Source: Elmis aenea (lineage: Eukaryota; Arthropoda; Insecta; Coleoptera; Elmidae). Taken from it: a stretch of DNA of 64,000 nucleotides. The notes beneath the pieces were generated by a model. That model had not been told where the DNA came from. It did not search any database and saw only the letters and a program-made list of their open reading frames with translations. Made by a program: the position numbers and the translations under genes. Where the stretch lies: contig OX393578.1 in the NCBI GenBank assembly GCA_947652605.1, forward strand, positions 58,349,415 to 58,413,414, given 5' to 3'. This document shows positions 22,169-33,599 of the stretch, one piece after another. The number at the start of each line of letters is the position of its first letter. Position 1 is the stretch's first letter.

Positions 22169-24925
22169 CCCTAGTCTGCATTCATGGTATAAGTTACGTA
22201 GCAGCACTGCTTGGGCCTCTGCGGCCCACGCTGAAAATAATGCTTTGGTTCTGTAAATAAAATTGCTATATAATGTTTATTGAAAGTAATAAATGAATAT
22301 AGGGTACATTACATATATTTGAAACATATTTGTAAATTTAAAATTATAACAATAAATCAGTAAGGTATTTATAAAATAAATTAGCGATGTTAATATTAAA
22401 CAAAACGACTTATTTGCAATAACACAATTTATTTACATATTTATAAAATAAAATGGTGATGCCAGTAATAAACTAAACGAAATATTTATTTATAAAGTCA
22501 TGATAAACAATTTATTCTTATATACGATTATTGTACACAATTATGGCACACTATTTTCGAATGTTCTTTGCAAACATTTTTTTTACACAATTCGCAAATT
22601 TGAAATATTTTTCTTCTTTTTTCACAAAGATAACAAGCTGATCGTTTTACTTTTGTAGGTGGCTCAAAAGACGTGCTAGGTGCATCATATACGTTTTGAA
22701 ATTCTTTTATGTCTCTTTTTAAATTTTGGTTACGAACCGATTCTGCTCTTCTTATCATATGAGTTTTGACTAGATTTGTTGCCAATTCTTCTAAAAATAT
22801 CTGTCTTTTATCACGTTTTGTTTTCATTCCATTTCGGATATAATTTGGTATATACCAGAAACGCAGCTATTCCACACACGTCCACTGTATTTGCAAAAAA
22901 AGCTAAAGGCCATCTATTGGTTTTTCTTTTGCAGGAATAATTAGCAGCCATTTTATCCATAACATCGGTACCACCTTTAGTTGTGTTATAGAATAATATA
23001 ATTTCAGGTTTGTGTTGATTGTCAACTGAAATTTCTTTACTATGATGCATGCTTGACAATAAAATGACTGCTTTTCCAGTTTTTGGTACGTATGATACTA
23101 AAGTAAGGCTTTTGGTAAATCCAAATATTGAGGAAAGTTCTTCTCTTGAACGGTTTGGCAAAAACGTTTTAGGTATATATTGTTTATTTTTTCGTAGTGT
23201 ACCTGTTAACGTGAGGCTACTCTTTTTCAAATTCAAAGCTAATTGAAGCGTAGTAAAATAATTATCACATGTTACGTTACGGTTTGTACCGAAGTATGGG
23301 GCACACAACTGTTCTACAATGCGTTCTCCTAAATTTGGTAAAGCTCTGACATTATTTTCTTTGCCTAAATATGGCAAGCCATTTAGAGGATAACCCGTTG
23401 CAGAGTCGTTGGCCCAAAACATTTTCATGCCATATTTAGCTGGTTTAGACGGGATATATTGTTTAAAGGGACAACGTCCTCTAAAGCCCACAAGTTGCTC
23501 ATCAACAGTTATGGTTGCTCCAGGCATGTAATATTTTTTCAAATTTATATTTACCATATCCCATATTTCTCGGATTGGTGCAAGCTTATCATTTTCTCTC
23601 CTAGTTCGTCTAGTTGATCTATCATCAAATCTAATGAAGCGTAGAATTTCTTTGAAGCGGTTGTAAGACATTGTTGCACGAAAGATAACTGGTCCGTACA
23701 ATTTAGTCCAAAGTCGCTTGGAACTTAGATGTGATAATTGCATGTGCCCTGCTGTCAATAAAATTCCAATAAATGCATCTATTTCTATGGAATCAACATC
23801 TTTCCACTTTTTCACTAATACTTTTTCTCTATGTACTCGCTCAGCTTCAATGTTTGTATATGTAACAATTTTATGCATAATTTCATCCGTTATATACAAG
23901 CGAAATGCATCAATTGGTTCCTCTATTATACGGCCTGGAGGAAGAATGACCTTATCAACAGATCCCTTTATAATGTTGTGGGTAGGAGTTCGACCAAATA
24001 GTTGTGGATTACAATACCATTTAGTATTATCTTTTGGCAACTCATGAAAATCATTATTTGGCAAAATATTCGTATTTGGTTCTTCTTCAGGTGTAGTTTC
24101 ATCGGTTTCTTGAAATTCACATGTATCGTCAACATCCGAATTTTCGCTTATATGATCTTCTTCATTATCATCGTTATCATCATCGTAATTATCACTCTCC
24201 TCGTCACTAGAAATTTCATTATGAAAAGTTGTTTCATCATCCGGTTCATCGTCGAAATCAAGGGCTAAACGAAGTTCTTCATCGGTTAGACCGCGTCGAG
24301 ACATTTTATCTAGTAATTGTCATCACCCAACAGTAATAAATAGGTTGCTGAAAAAACAAGAAGTAATAAGCTAATTGTAACAACTGACATTTTAGTGTAC
24401 AATCAAAAACTGTTTTTTTTTTTTGTGAAACTGATAATATAAAATGAGTGTTACCTATTGAATGAAGTTATAAAACGTTATAAAAGTATTACACCATTAG
24501 ATATAGGTAAATTTTATGTTTACGTATATGATAATAATACATATCCAATGTAGATAGATATTTATATAAATTAATACTTTTATATGATACTTACTTGTTA
24601 AATTTGCACAAAAGAACACTCTGAATAAATTATTACCACAGTCTACTAGCTACGTTTAGTGCGGACACGTTAGATCTAAGCATGACATCATGCATTGATA
24701 AGGTGGGCCGCAGCGGCACCATGAAGGCATCTAGCGTGCAGAATTATTCAAATATTTTTTATAATTGATGTATACGAGCAATACATTTTCTTGTCACAAA
24801 ATCTCAATAAGAATGATGAGAAGAAGGATTACTTAAAATATGAATATATGAAATTAAACTATAGAGTCGTTATTAACAATTAAAATCGAAGTGGGCCGCG
24901 TCGGCCCCATGAATGCAGACTAGGG
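22169..24925 (-). mobile_element. piggyBac-like transposon, 2,757 bp, complete ends
   Basis: Exact TTAA target duplication (22165-22168 and 24926-24929) and perfect 19-bp terminal inverted repeats CCCTAGTCTGCATTCATGG. GC-rich palindromic subterminal motifs lie about 25 bp inside the 22.2-kb end (GGGCCTCTGCGGCCC, 22213-22227) and directly next to the repeat at the 24.9-kb end (GTGGGCCGCGTCGGCC). A further copy lies ~190 bp inward (GTGGGCCGCAGCGGCACC, 24703-24720). It carries a minus-strand transposase with intact catalytic residues and one reading-frame break near the C-terminus. The high integrity suggests recent arrival. Confidence 0.96.
22528..24304 (-). CDS. piggyBac-like transposase (one frame break before the cysteine-rich tail)
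   Basis: Catalyses TTAA-specific cut-and-paste transposition. The main frame runs from ATG 24304 to 22811 (497 residues). An acidic N-terminal region (about 10-80) is followed by the DDE_Tnp_1_7 domain. The three catalytic aspartates sit in VDEQLVGFRG, TCDNYFTTLQ and GGTDVMDKMA. The frame stops after KLYPKWNENKT. A second frame (99 residues, 22827-22528) continues with KTKRDKRQIFLEELATNLV and a C-terminal cysteine-rich domain (CYLCEKRR, CELCKKNVCKEH, CHNCVQ). The two overlap at an A-rich GAAAACAAAACG, so a one-base indel or ribosomal frameshift would join them. Total length of about 590 residues matches the family. The cysteine-rich domain normally binds the element's end repeats. If the break is real and not bypassed, the protein lacks that domain. 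Confidence 0.92.
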
Positions 24926-24929
24926 TTAA

Positions 24930-25472
24930 ATTAAAAAGTAATGACATGATTATAAAATATTGCATAAATTTACAATTTTTGGTATAAAGCTAACTTTGAT
25001 CTTCAATCAAATATTGTTACGCGGTTAATCACTGATTGAAGGGGGCAATCTATCAACACCCGAATCGATTATGTCAATCCCGATCTTCACCTTCCTTCCA
25101 GACGTCATCTTCATTTTGTGTTCTTTTTTTTAAATGGAAGCCAATCCCTAACAAGCATGTAAAAGGAAAAACTACTATCACTCAAGAGTTATTCAAAAAT
25201 AGCGTTCGAATCTTATCACCGTTTGAGTAAAGTGTTGTAATCCTACAAATATAAAACAAATCCATCGGTCAAAAAATTCAGTCCCAGCGCTGATAAGGGA
25301 CTTTGTTTATTGACTTAAGGCCAATGTCACTGTAAGAACCCTAGCAACCACGATATTATTATCCAAAGATTGCATTCAAACCAGAGGAACATAAAAATTT
25401 TCGTGATTGGGTAAGAAAACAATGCTTGAGTAATTTTTGATCCATTATCTCTCTAGTTAAGCAGTGATCAGT
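24930..25472. other. No gene seen
   Basis: AT-rich spacer. The ORF at 25036-25230 (64 codons) has no recognised motif and no splice context. Confidence 0.4.
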
Positions 25473-26424
25473 TATTTCTTAATTCCAGAGCAAGGTTAGC
25501 GCACCAGGCTAAACGGTTTGAGATAAAAAGTTGATTCAAACGCTATTTTATACAGTTTTTCTTCCGAAAACGATAAAAATATTTTTAAATATACAGGATG
25601 AGTCATTCCTCTCCGGAACTAATAGCAACTTTTATATTTCAAATACAAAACCTCATTTTTTATTTAATATTTTTGACCGCCTTTATTTTACCTTTGCATC
25701 AATATAAAATACTACATTGTGGAAATGCAATAACTCAACAAATAAATGACAACTTTTTGACATTAGTGAAGAGTTTTTTTCGATTTCCACGGCATTTTTT
25801 CTGTTTCAATAACGATTAGAAGAAAAAATGTCGAATAACTCGCAAAGTATGACTTTTGGGTATAGGACATACTTAACAAAAAATGAAGCTCTCTTAAAGA
25901 CGAATTCGATGACAAAAAAAAATAAAGGGGTTTGGATTTGAAAAAATTGAGTTAAGAGCTTTTGAAAATCATGGAAGTTGTCACCTAATTATGAACACCC
26001 TGTATGTATGATTCAAACTTTTTCATTTCGAGCGAATAGAGCAATGTTTTGTGCATGTCCTTACCAAATTACAACTCTGTACTTCGAAAAATAACTTAAG
26101 GAGATTTTTTTAAATAAAGACTTAAAACCTTGAAAAATTTGGAAAATCATTTTTTTTTATGACAATGCCCCATAAAAACCTGTAGTATTTCATATTGATG
26201 CAAAGTTAAAATAGAGGCGGTCAAAAATATTAAATAAAAAATGGGGTGTTGTATTTGAAATATAAAAGTTGCTATTGGTTCCAGAGAGGTGACTCACCCT
26301 GTATATTTAAAAATATTTTTATCGTGTTCGGAAGAAAAAACTGTATAAAATAGAGTTTGAGTCAACTTTCAATCTCAAACCGTTTAGCCACAATCGACCG
26401 ATCCCGCACGAATGACTCACCCTG
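25473..26424. mobile_element. Two-level nested palindromic element
   Basis: The inner element (25594-26301, 708 bp) is flanked by TA, starts CAGGATGAGTCATTCCTCTC and ends GAGAGGTGACTCACCCTG. Its arms include GGAACTAATAGCAACTTTTA. Outside it the inverted symmetry continues: CGATAAAAATATTTTTAAAT on the left against ATTTAAAAATATTTTTATCG on the right, then TTTGAGATAAAAAGTTGA-like and GCTAAACGGTTTGAG blocks. The outer right end is another ACTCACCCTG at 26424 followed by TA; the outer left end is eroded. ORF 25598-25819 is arm sequence. Confidence 0.8.
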
Positions 26425-26426
26425 TA

Positions 26427-27362
26427 TATTTTTGGTCAATGTTTATGTAGTGTGTGGAAAAAACAGATTTCAATAACTTTATTTTATCGTTTTTATTCAC
26501 ACAGCCATTTGTGGAATTTTTAGTTTTCAATTGAATCAATCAAAACAAGAATTATGTTAAACATCAAAATGTTATTTCATGAATCCATGAAATAGAAATA
26601 TCTTCTAGAAAATGGCGTAATTTTTAAACAAAAACATCTTTTTGATTGTAACAGGTGAAAAAGTTTTAATTGGGTAGTATTTATTGTGATTAATAAGATG
26701 TTTTTTAAAAAAATTGTCTCCTCAAGATTTTTACACCATAAGATACGTCTCTTTTTGGGCTTCATTTTGGAACTAAGTTGGCAAAAATTGGATAAAAAGC
26801 AACAAAGTTATTCAACTTTTTGTGACCAGGGATGTGTTCCCGATCGCTTTTCGTAAACTTTACCCAAAATTACCTATTCACCTTTTTTTTCTATTTGTCG
26901 AAGGTATACAGATTTTGTGTATTCAAATTTTATCATGTTTTGATTTTTTTTATCGTCATAGAATGCTGGCAAAATTTGTACATTTATTAAATATGAAAAC
27001 ACTTTTATCGGCGATAAGAAATAAGCGTCTTAATTTTTTTGCAGCGCAAAAATTGCGTAACTTTATTATCATCGGCAAAATTTATTGCCACTCAAAAACT
27101 TTTGACGTCATTTAATTAAATTATCTGGACCAACTAGAGGTGTGTCGCAACTATAAATTTTTGAAAAACAAAACTTAAATTGACGCATTTCAGGTTTTGT
27201 GTATTTGTTTGAATAATTTAGCGTTTGTAGAGAATGATTTGGCCAATACACAACTAATAAAATTATAATAAATGATAATGAGCAACACGAGTTTTACACG
27301 ACCGCACGTTTTGACATTGTATAACAAAAACCAAAAATCAAAACACCATATATGTAGGTATA
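26427..27362. other. No gene seen
   Basis: AT-rich spacer. The ORFs at 26577-26765 (minus) and 26822-27115 (plus) show no domain, no splice signals and strong AT-codon bias. I treat them as chance. Confidence 0.4.
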
Positions 27363-27364
27363 TA

Positions 27365-28607
27365 CGAGGTGAGCGCCAAAATTTCCCGGCCTGACTATGA
27401 AAGAAGGCTCAAAATTAAATTTTATTTTTCAACATAATCCCCCCCCTGATATCAGTGCACTTATCACATCGTTTTAGCAACAATTCGATAGCCCTAAAAA
27501 ATAGGCCTTCAGTTTGTCTGCAAAATAAGCCCAAACTGCAGCCTTCAACTCACTGAAATGGCGCCCGCGAAGGTCCTTTTTCAAATTTCCAAACAGGTAA
27601 TAGTCACTGGGGGCTATATCTGGACTATGCGGAGGGTGATCGATTTGTTCAAAACCGCAGTCACGAATTGCTGCTTGAGCAATTCCAGCAGTGAGCACGG
27701 GGATGCCCGTGCAGTAAACGCACGCCTCTGGTCAGTTTCCCACGTCTTTTCTCCCGAACATTTTGTCATAATTTGTGCTGGAGTGCTGCATAATATTCCC
27801 CGTTGACTGTGGTGTTGCATTCTTTAAAATCTATGAGAAGAATGCCTTCTTCACAATCCCAAAAGATCGTAGCCATCACCTTTTTTGTCGACTGACAGAC
27901 CCTGAACTTTCTTGGCGGTGCTTCTCCTTTTCGCCTCCATTCCATCGATTCTCTTTTGAACAAAAGAGCAGAGTAGAGAACCATAGTTTCACTTCCTGTA
28001 ACAATTGTCTTCAACGCGCCCACAGGATTTTCTGCACAGAGCCCCAAAAAGGATCAATCACATTCAACACGACGCTGGCGCTGAACTGCTGAGAGATGTT
28101 TGCGGACCCACCTTGCACTAACTTTATTTATGCCTAACCGATCGTGGAGGATTCGGCGAATGCTTGTATCTGAAAGCCCCGACATTTTTGATAGTTCTTT
28201 GACCTTCAAGCGTCGATCGTCTAATACGAGTTCCTCAACAAGGGCAATCTTGTCGTCCGTCACCACTTCACCGGCCTTCCTGTTCTTGCATCATCTTCCA
28301 AGGGTTCTTGCCCCATTCGAAACCGTTTTGGTCAACTTTTACCATAGAATAAGACGGGGAATGGTCCCCGTACACCCCATTCAGTCGAGCTTTGATGCTT
28401 TGAGGAGAAAGACCTTCGCGAGTAAGAAATTTTATACTCAATTTTCGTGACTTCTGACATCGTGTTGAACGAATGAAAACTAATTGACATAAAATCCATT
28501 TTTGTCCTTTCCAAGGCTGATATGACTTGAAGCAATGTGTTAACAAAATTTGACCCGCCGCGATACCTAGCTCAATGTTAGGCCGGTAAATTTTGGCGCT
28601 TACCTCG
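27365..28607 (-). mobile_element. mariner element, 1,243 bp, dead transposase
   Basis: TA at both sides and inverted ends CGAGGTGAGCGCCAAAATTT and AAATTTTGGCGCTTACCTCG. Minus-strand frames read, in order, QKWILCQLVFIRS (about 28500), ELVLDDRRLKVKELSKMSG (helix-turn-helix, 28054-28266), VTGSETMVLYSA, DCEEGILLIDF and AIRDCGFEQIDHPPHSPD followed by IAPSDYYLF (27600-27690). At least three frameshifts separate them. The first catalytic site, normally TGDE, reads TGSE, so an aspartate is lost. The final SPDxAPSD is retained. It cannot be active. Confidence 0.93.
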
Positions 28608-28609
28608 TA

Positions 28610-29999
28610 TCATTTTGGGGAAAAATATGAAACTTAAGTTATAGAAGTTGAAGAAAATAAATAGGAAAGGATGAAAGAAAGAAATACATATGTGCACAGT
28701 TTTTTAAAGTTAAACCATCTTTGTTAACAGTTCTATTAAAATTAGTTTTGCTTCTATAAGGATATACAGTAATTAAAACGCATTAGAATATAAATTTTAT
28801 TGTTAACCTAACTAATTCGACTTTTCTAAACACCTGGTTAGCTAAGGATTTTCCAAAGTTGAACAAAACTAAAGTACCGAGTGTCGGGCGGTATCTTTAT
28901 CACTGGGCTTTGAGATGATTAGCAACCCATAATACTTCAGTCTTTCTGTGTTATCATTTCAAAAGCCGATTGATATTTTTTATTGGGTGTTTACCCTAAA
29001 TATGAATTCCTTTAGGAGGCACGACGTATGTGCGTTAGGTTTTATACTTGGACGTAATTGCGCAAATTTAGCGAGAGAAAACTCCTAATTTTAAAAAAAA
29101 TCTACGTTGCAAAATACACCATTTGCAAGAATTAAAAATATTACATGGACGACGCAAGTTACTAGTGAGAGCGTCAGAATAAATAGTAATTAATAAACAA
29201 GGTTATATTTTTGATAACCTATACGACTATTGACCACCGACGTGTTATAAAGAATTTATCTAGCTACTCCTTGTACCCATGCTAGTTGATTTTTTGAATT
29301 TTGGTGATTGATGTAATGTCAGGGATAAGTTGCATATATTCCGCCTTCAAATTAACCGGGAGAAGCAATTATTGCTTATTGCTTACATGATGTAATAATA
29401 ACAAAGTTTTCATAGATACTTGAGCTGTTTATAAAGTATTCATTGTATGGGCTATCAGTGTTTTATTATTAAATTTAAAAAACAAACTACTGCACGATGC
29501 TACCAGTTAAAATTTAGCCATGAACCAAAAAGCAGGTATAAAAGTAAAAAGAACCATATGAGTGAAAAAAATAGATGATTAAGTTTGAAACGTAGTTGAG
29601 GCCAATAGTGCTCAATTACTACAAATGAAACTGCAATTTAGAATACAATAGCTACTAAACTTCGTTGATTAATTTAAAAATGTAATTATATTTTACGATT
29701 TTAAAAATTCAGTCACGTACTAATATTTTTTTTTTTTATATGTAAAGTATACGTGCTTAGGTAATAGAAATCTAACTATAGTTGTTTCAGACCATATTAA
29801 TTCAACAATAAAAAATCTGTAACCGAGGAGTAAAGCATCCCAGGAGATTCCGCGAAGCAAGTGTTAAAATATCTCGAAAAAAAATACAAAACCATAACGA
29901 TTAATTTCCAAAATTTTACAGAATCCTATGCACGAAAATTTCAAGGTGATTTACCCCTCGCTAAAGCCCCTTAGTTATATTAATATTTTTGTCTCTTAC
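28610..29999. other. No gene seen
   Basis: About 1.4 kb of AT-rich sequence between mariner and the candidate exon at 30.0 kb. No coding segment or repeat terminus recognised. Confidence 0.4.
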
Positions 30000-30041
30000 C
30001 TTCTTATAAACAACGTAATTCCAGTCATTGTGGAAAGCTAT
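30000..30041 (-). other. Pepck: Candidate alternative PEPCK exon (42 bp)
   Basis: On the minus strand a pyrimidine-rich acceptor (TTTTGTCGTTTCAG) is followed by 42 bases and a consensus donor GTAAGA. Inside, ATG at 30028 opens MTGITLFIRR and ends with two spare bases (AG). PEPCK exon 2 begins with one base that completes a codon, so the join reads [18 protein letters not shown] in frame. This is the same phase used by the cytosolic first exon at 17.4 kb. The resulting N-terminus is basic and hydrophobic with no early acidic residue, as mitochondrial presequences are. Splice strength and phase are seen; use in a transcript is inferred. It could instead be a micro-exon of an unrelated gene (frame IAFHNDWNYVVYKK). 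Confidence 0.4.
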
Positions 30042-30558
30042 CTGAAACGACAAAATAATTAAATTAATATGCATAAACATGTATCAATGTATGTTCAGTA
30101 AAATAAAACGCATACAATGTATTAATACTGTAAACAACAAAACTAGGTCAGAAATATATGCAATGAAAATTATTAGAGTAAATCTTTTTAGGGATCATGA
30201 ATTAGCATATAAATAGGATGGAACTTTGGCATTTACACTAGAGCAAAAACAAACGATGCAGATGCAGGAGATGATATTTTTAGGAAGAATAAAGAAATGA
30301 TAAAATCAACATTGATAAAATTAGAAAAAAGAACTGTAAAGGAAAAGATGGAGTCAAACTAACTAAGATGATTGGGATATCTATTATGCATGCCAGAAAG
30401 CAGGTACACAAATATTGTAAGGAAAATGAAAATCAAGGGAAAAAGAAGCAGAGGAAGGCCAGGATAATGGGAAAACAAAGTGAGGTACAGACCAGAAGAA
30501 AACGGAGTCATCTGAAGAGATGTGCCACAATAAGTCAACGATAGAAACATATGGAGAA

Positions 30559-31964
30559 CAGAACCCTAGTAAGCGTGGGGCCAGACGCAAGGACAAGCTG
30601 CGGGGCCCCCTCCCACAAAAAAAAAATTTTTTCATAGCATACAAATGATTTATTTTTTAAATAACAATTGGAACAAACTTAAGCCAAAATAATATTATAA
30701 CAAACATAACTAAACATAAAATTTGACAAATTGACTATGAACGAAGGAAAGCAAAACAACTCAGATTTTTATAAACGAAATAGAAACTCAATTAAAATTA
30801 ATCTTTCTAGATTTTGCTTCGGCAAAATCTTTTAATAGGTTGTCGAAGTCCATCTCCCTCTTGACTTCAATTGCAATGGACATAATTGCGAGTAAACTTA
30901 AACGTTCGTCAGAAATGGTGGATCGTAAATACGTTTTAATTAATTTTAATTTTGAAAAACTTCTTTCGCCCGCAGAGACTGTTACCGGTATAGTAAGGAA
31001 GATCTTTAGCGCAATAAATAAATTTGGAAACGAGGTTGGACGATTATTACAAGCCAAATATTTAAGTATATTTAAAAGATTGCAACAACTTTGTGGAATA
31101 GTTACTTTTAAAGCTTCTATTTCTTCCGCCAATCCATTTATGTCCACCGATTCGCCGTTTTTTAAAGCAATTTGTAAATTAGCAGCACATTTTAATGTAG
31201 TCTCTTTGGATTGATTGTGAAATGTCCATAAAAAACTAAATAAATCCATGGTCTCTTTTAATTGTTTAAATCGAGGTTGACCAGACTGCACTGTTTTATC
31301 CAACACTTGATTAAAACAGTTTATTTTGTAAGCTTCCTTTGCATCAACAAGAGGTTCGTCTGAGGACTCGTACGCAAATTACCTTTTGCGTTTCCGTAAA
31401 CGTTTCAACTGGAATTGTGGAACAACATCTAAATCTTTTGCAAGATCATTTGCACCGATTAATACATCACTAAAACCTTTTTCTCGGTACAGTTCTAGCC
31501 ATTTGCACAATTTTTCAAAAGTGAGTATTCCCGAAGACACAGATCTAAGGTTTCACTTTGTAATTCTTTGCTTACCAAGTTCACTTGGAAAAGCAAATCA
31601 TGCCAGAAAACTAAAGATAACAAGAATTGGTAATCTTTCATTTGAGTAGCCAAAGATTCTGCTTCACTTTTTGCGTTTCCGTAAACGTTTCAAATGAAAC
31701 TATTTCACGAAAGCTTTTGTTAATTGATTTGATGATAATATTTGATAAATAATCTATTGTATTACTGTGGTGAAGTTTATTTATTAAGTTTGGTACTTTA
31801 CTATCGAACAATAACTTTTTTAAGTGATACGATAGAGAATTGGTTTTTGTTTCTACGCTATTAATAAGCATTGTATTTTCATTTTTCATTTTTGAGCGCG
31901 GGGCTTCTTTAAGCGCGGGGCCCTAGGCGAGGAAATCGGTCGAATGTGCTTAAGGCCGGCCCTG
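30559..31964 (-). mobile_element. hAT element with degraded transposase, 1,406 bp
   Basis: Starts CAGAACCCTAGTAAGCGTGG and ends AAGGCCGGCCCTG. TGGAGAA is duplicated on both sides (30552-30558 and 31965-31971), close to the usual 8-bp hAT duplication. GGGGCCC-rich subterminal sequence (GCGGGGCCCCC, GCGCGGGGCCCTAGG) is present at both ends. It encodes a transposase C-terminus on the minus strand; the N-terminal part survives only as fragments (31386-31889). Confidence 0.88.
30788..31306 (-). pseudogene. hAT transposase C-terminal fragment with dimerisation domain
   Basis: 172 codons on the minus strand. NLLNILKYLACNNRPTSFPN leads into IFLTIPVTVSAGERSFSKLK and LIKTYLRSTISDERLSLLAI, the conserved hAT C-terminal dimerisation region (as in ZMYM-type/hAT transposases). 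The upstream catalytic region is missing or shifted. Minus-strand frames at 31638-31889 (KNENTMLINSVETKTNSLSY) carry more of the same protein after breaks, and KRNKRL-type stretches are duplicated near 31390 and 31665. Not functional as it stands. Confidence 0.85.
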
Positions 31965-32040
31965 TGGAGAAGCATTATGAAGAGTTAGAAAAAACGTACA
32001 ACACTGAAAGATACAAGAAGACCCGATTAAGAAGTAGATA

Positions 32041-32832
32041 AGAAGTTTGATGGGGAACAGTGAATAAAATGAAGTAGGGCTCGCTCATTTGTATGTTTGA
32101 TTAGATAAATATGAAGGAAAAATAATATCTACTTTAAAGTATTTTAAAAGTTGTTGTCAAACGCAAAGACTTGCATGCACATAAAAATTGTTTTAGTCAA
32201 TATTAAAAACGTTGAAAGACCTATCAGTTCAATATTTGTGCTACCAAAAGAGCCTTCGGGTTTTCGTCTTTTACGCACCTAATGAAATACAGTCGTTAAT
32301 GTAATATAAATGTATTAATAGCTATAGCCACGTAATAAATTGCATGTACATGACAGCCATGCTAGCATGACGGCTCAATTATTTATAAACTTTCGTCTTA
32401 TCTATTCTGAACTTTATCTTTTTTATTCTGACGTAAATTTTGTTGTGATTTCAAAAGTTACATCACTGCAAAGAGGCTCGAGATGAAATTGTTAGCAATA
32501 ATGCGCACAACTGCTCATACCCGTGTTCTTCTACAAACAAAACATTGCAAGAGACATTTTTTCTACAGATTTGTATCGCATCCGTTTGGACAAACACCGC
32601 TATTCGTTCTTTATTGCACCGAACTATTTTTAAGCGCCAAGTTTTCGTCTATAACCTAGTACAGTCGAAGTGTTTTAGAATATTCGATGACGAAAATGTG
32701 ACGCCAAAGTCTCGAAGCGATAGCAGTAGCTAGAAACAACCGGTAGGAGTCCCGCGGTTGATAACTCACCAGTTTAAATTCGAATTTTTAATCATAATCG
32801 ATAATACTATATTACACACGTGTATGGTATGT
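32041..32832. other. Intergenic stretch with one unexplained ORF
   Basis: Mostly AT-rich, with a less AT-biased segment at about 32450-32780. ORF 32545-32733 (62 codons, plus) has no recognised motif. A minus-strand donor-like GTGAGT near 32770 has no convincing exon. Nothing is called. Confidence 0.35.
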
Positions 32833-32935
32833 TCAGGGTGTCCCTCAGATCATAACTAACTTCAATATTTCGTCTGTTTTTAGAAATAGAAATAATCCCA
32901 TCAAACTTTATCCGTTACGGAGCCGCATGAAAAGT

Positions 32936-33101
32936 TGGAACATTCAAATATGGAATGTTCAATCCTGGAAAATGCACCGGTAGGATAATTCAAATCTTGA
33001 ATCGTCCAACGCTGGAATCACTCGACGCGGGAATCATGCAACGATGGAACCACGCAACGCGGGAAACGTTCATCGCTGGAAAGCTCAAATCTGGAATCCA
33101 G
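32936..33101. repeat. 15-16-bp minisatellite, about 10-11 degenerate units
   Basis: Units begin TGGAA or GGGAA and continue with a TCAA/GCAA core: TGGAACATTCAAATA, TGGAATGTTCAATCC, TGGAATCACTCGACGC, GGGAATCATGCAACGA, TGGAACCACGCAACGC, GGGAAACGTTCATCGC, TGGAAAGCTCAAATC. The period is 15-17 bp with even divergence. A CAGGGTGTCCCTCAG element end lies about 100 bp upstream (32834). ORF 32955-33143 is a by-product. Confidence 0.85.
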
Positions 33102-33599
33102 AAATTAAGAATTTTTGCTGCCCTCTATATTACAACAGCCTAAGTATAATATAATTACAGAACACTGCGTTTTATATTTTGTCTTAACTATTGTATAGTG
33201 AAAGATAAAAATATCGTGTTAACGTATCTCAAGGGCTACAAATTGGGGCAAAGTTCCGTAATTGTAATGCTTAGTCAATCCCAATAAGCAATGTCAAAAT
33301 TTGTATCTAACACCATTTCATTGTATTTCATTGAGGTAAAATAATGTGGCAAAACTTAGTGATTAAACAATTAAATCGAAAAGATATTTGGACCGTGTCA
33401 AAAATATATTTCTCATTTTCATTTGGTTTTTGGTTTAAGTGTTGTTTTAATGATGATTGTTAGCTAATAATTAGTTTATCACTCGAGTAGTTCTTCATTC
33501 AAAAATAATTTGAATGTGCCTCGTCACAATTTTTTTATTTCTTTTCGTGAGTTACTTTTTGTTTGGAACTGACTATGCATTATGCATATGTAAGAATAA

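Larger units (their letters stand above)
30240..32040 (+). pseudogene. LINE 3' fragment interrupted by a hAT element
   Basis: Sequence 30240-30558 continues at 31965-32040 once the hAT is removed. It matches the 3' end of the 14.7-17.1-kb LINE: the GGNATATCTATTATGCATGCCAGAAAG block, the GAGGAAGGCCAG (GRPR) block, GAAGAGATGTGCCACAA, and the tail GAAAGATACAAGAAGACCCGATTAAGA. It contains stops and no RT domain. Confidence 0.75.

Noticed and set aside
30000..30041. Micro-exon reading IAFHNDWNYVVYKK as part of another gene
   Set aside because: Not excluded, but no flanking exons with matching phase were found, whereas the ATG frame joins PEPCK exon 2 exactly.
32955..33143. 62-codon ORF over the minisatellite
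   Set aside because: Its repeated peptide pattern is explained by the 16-bp unit.
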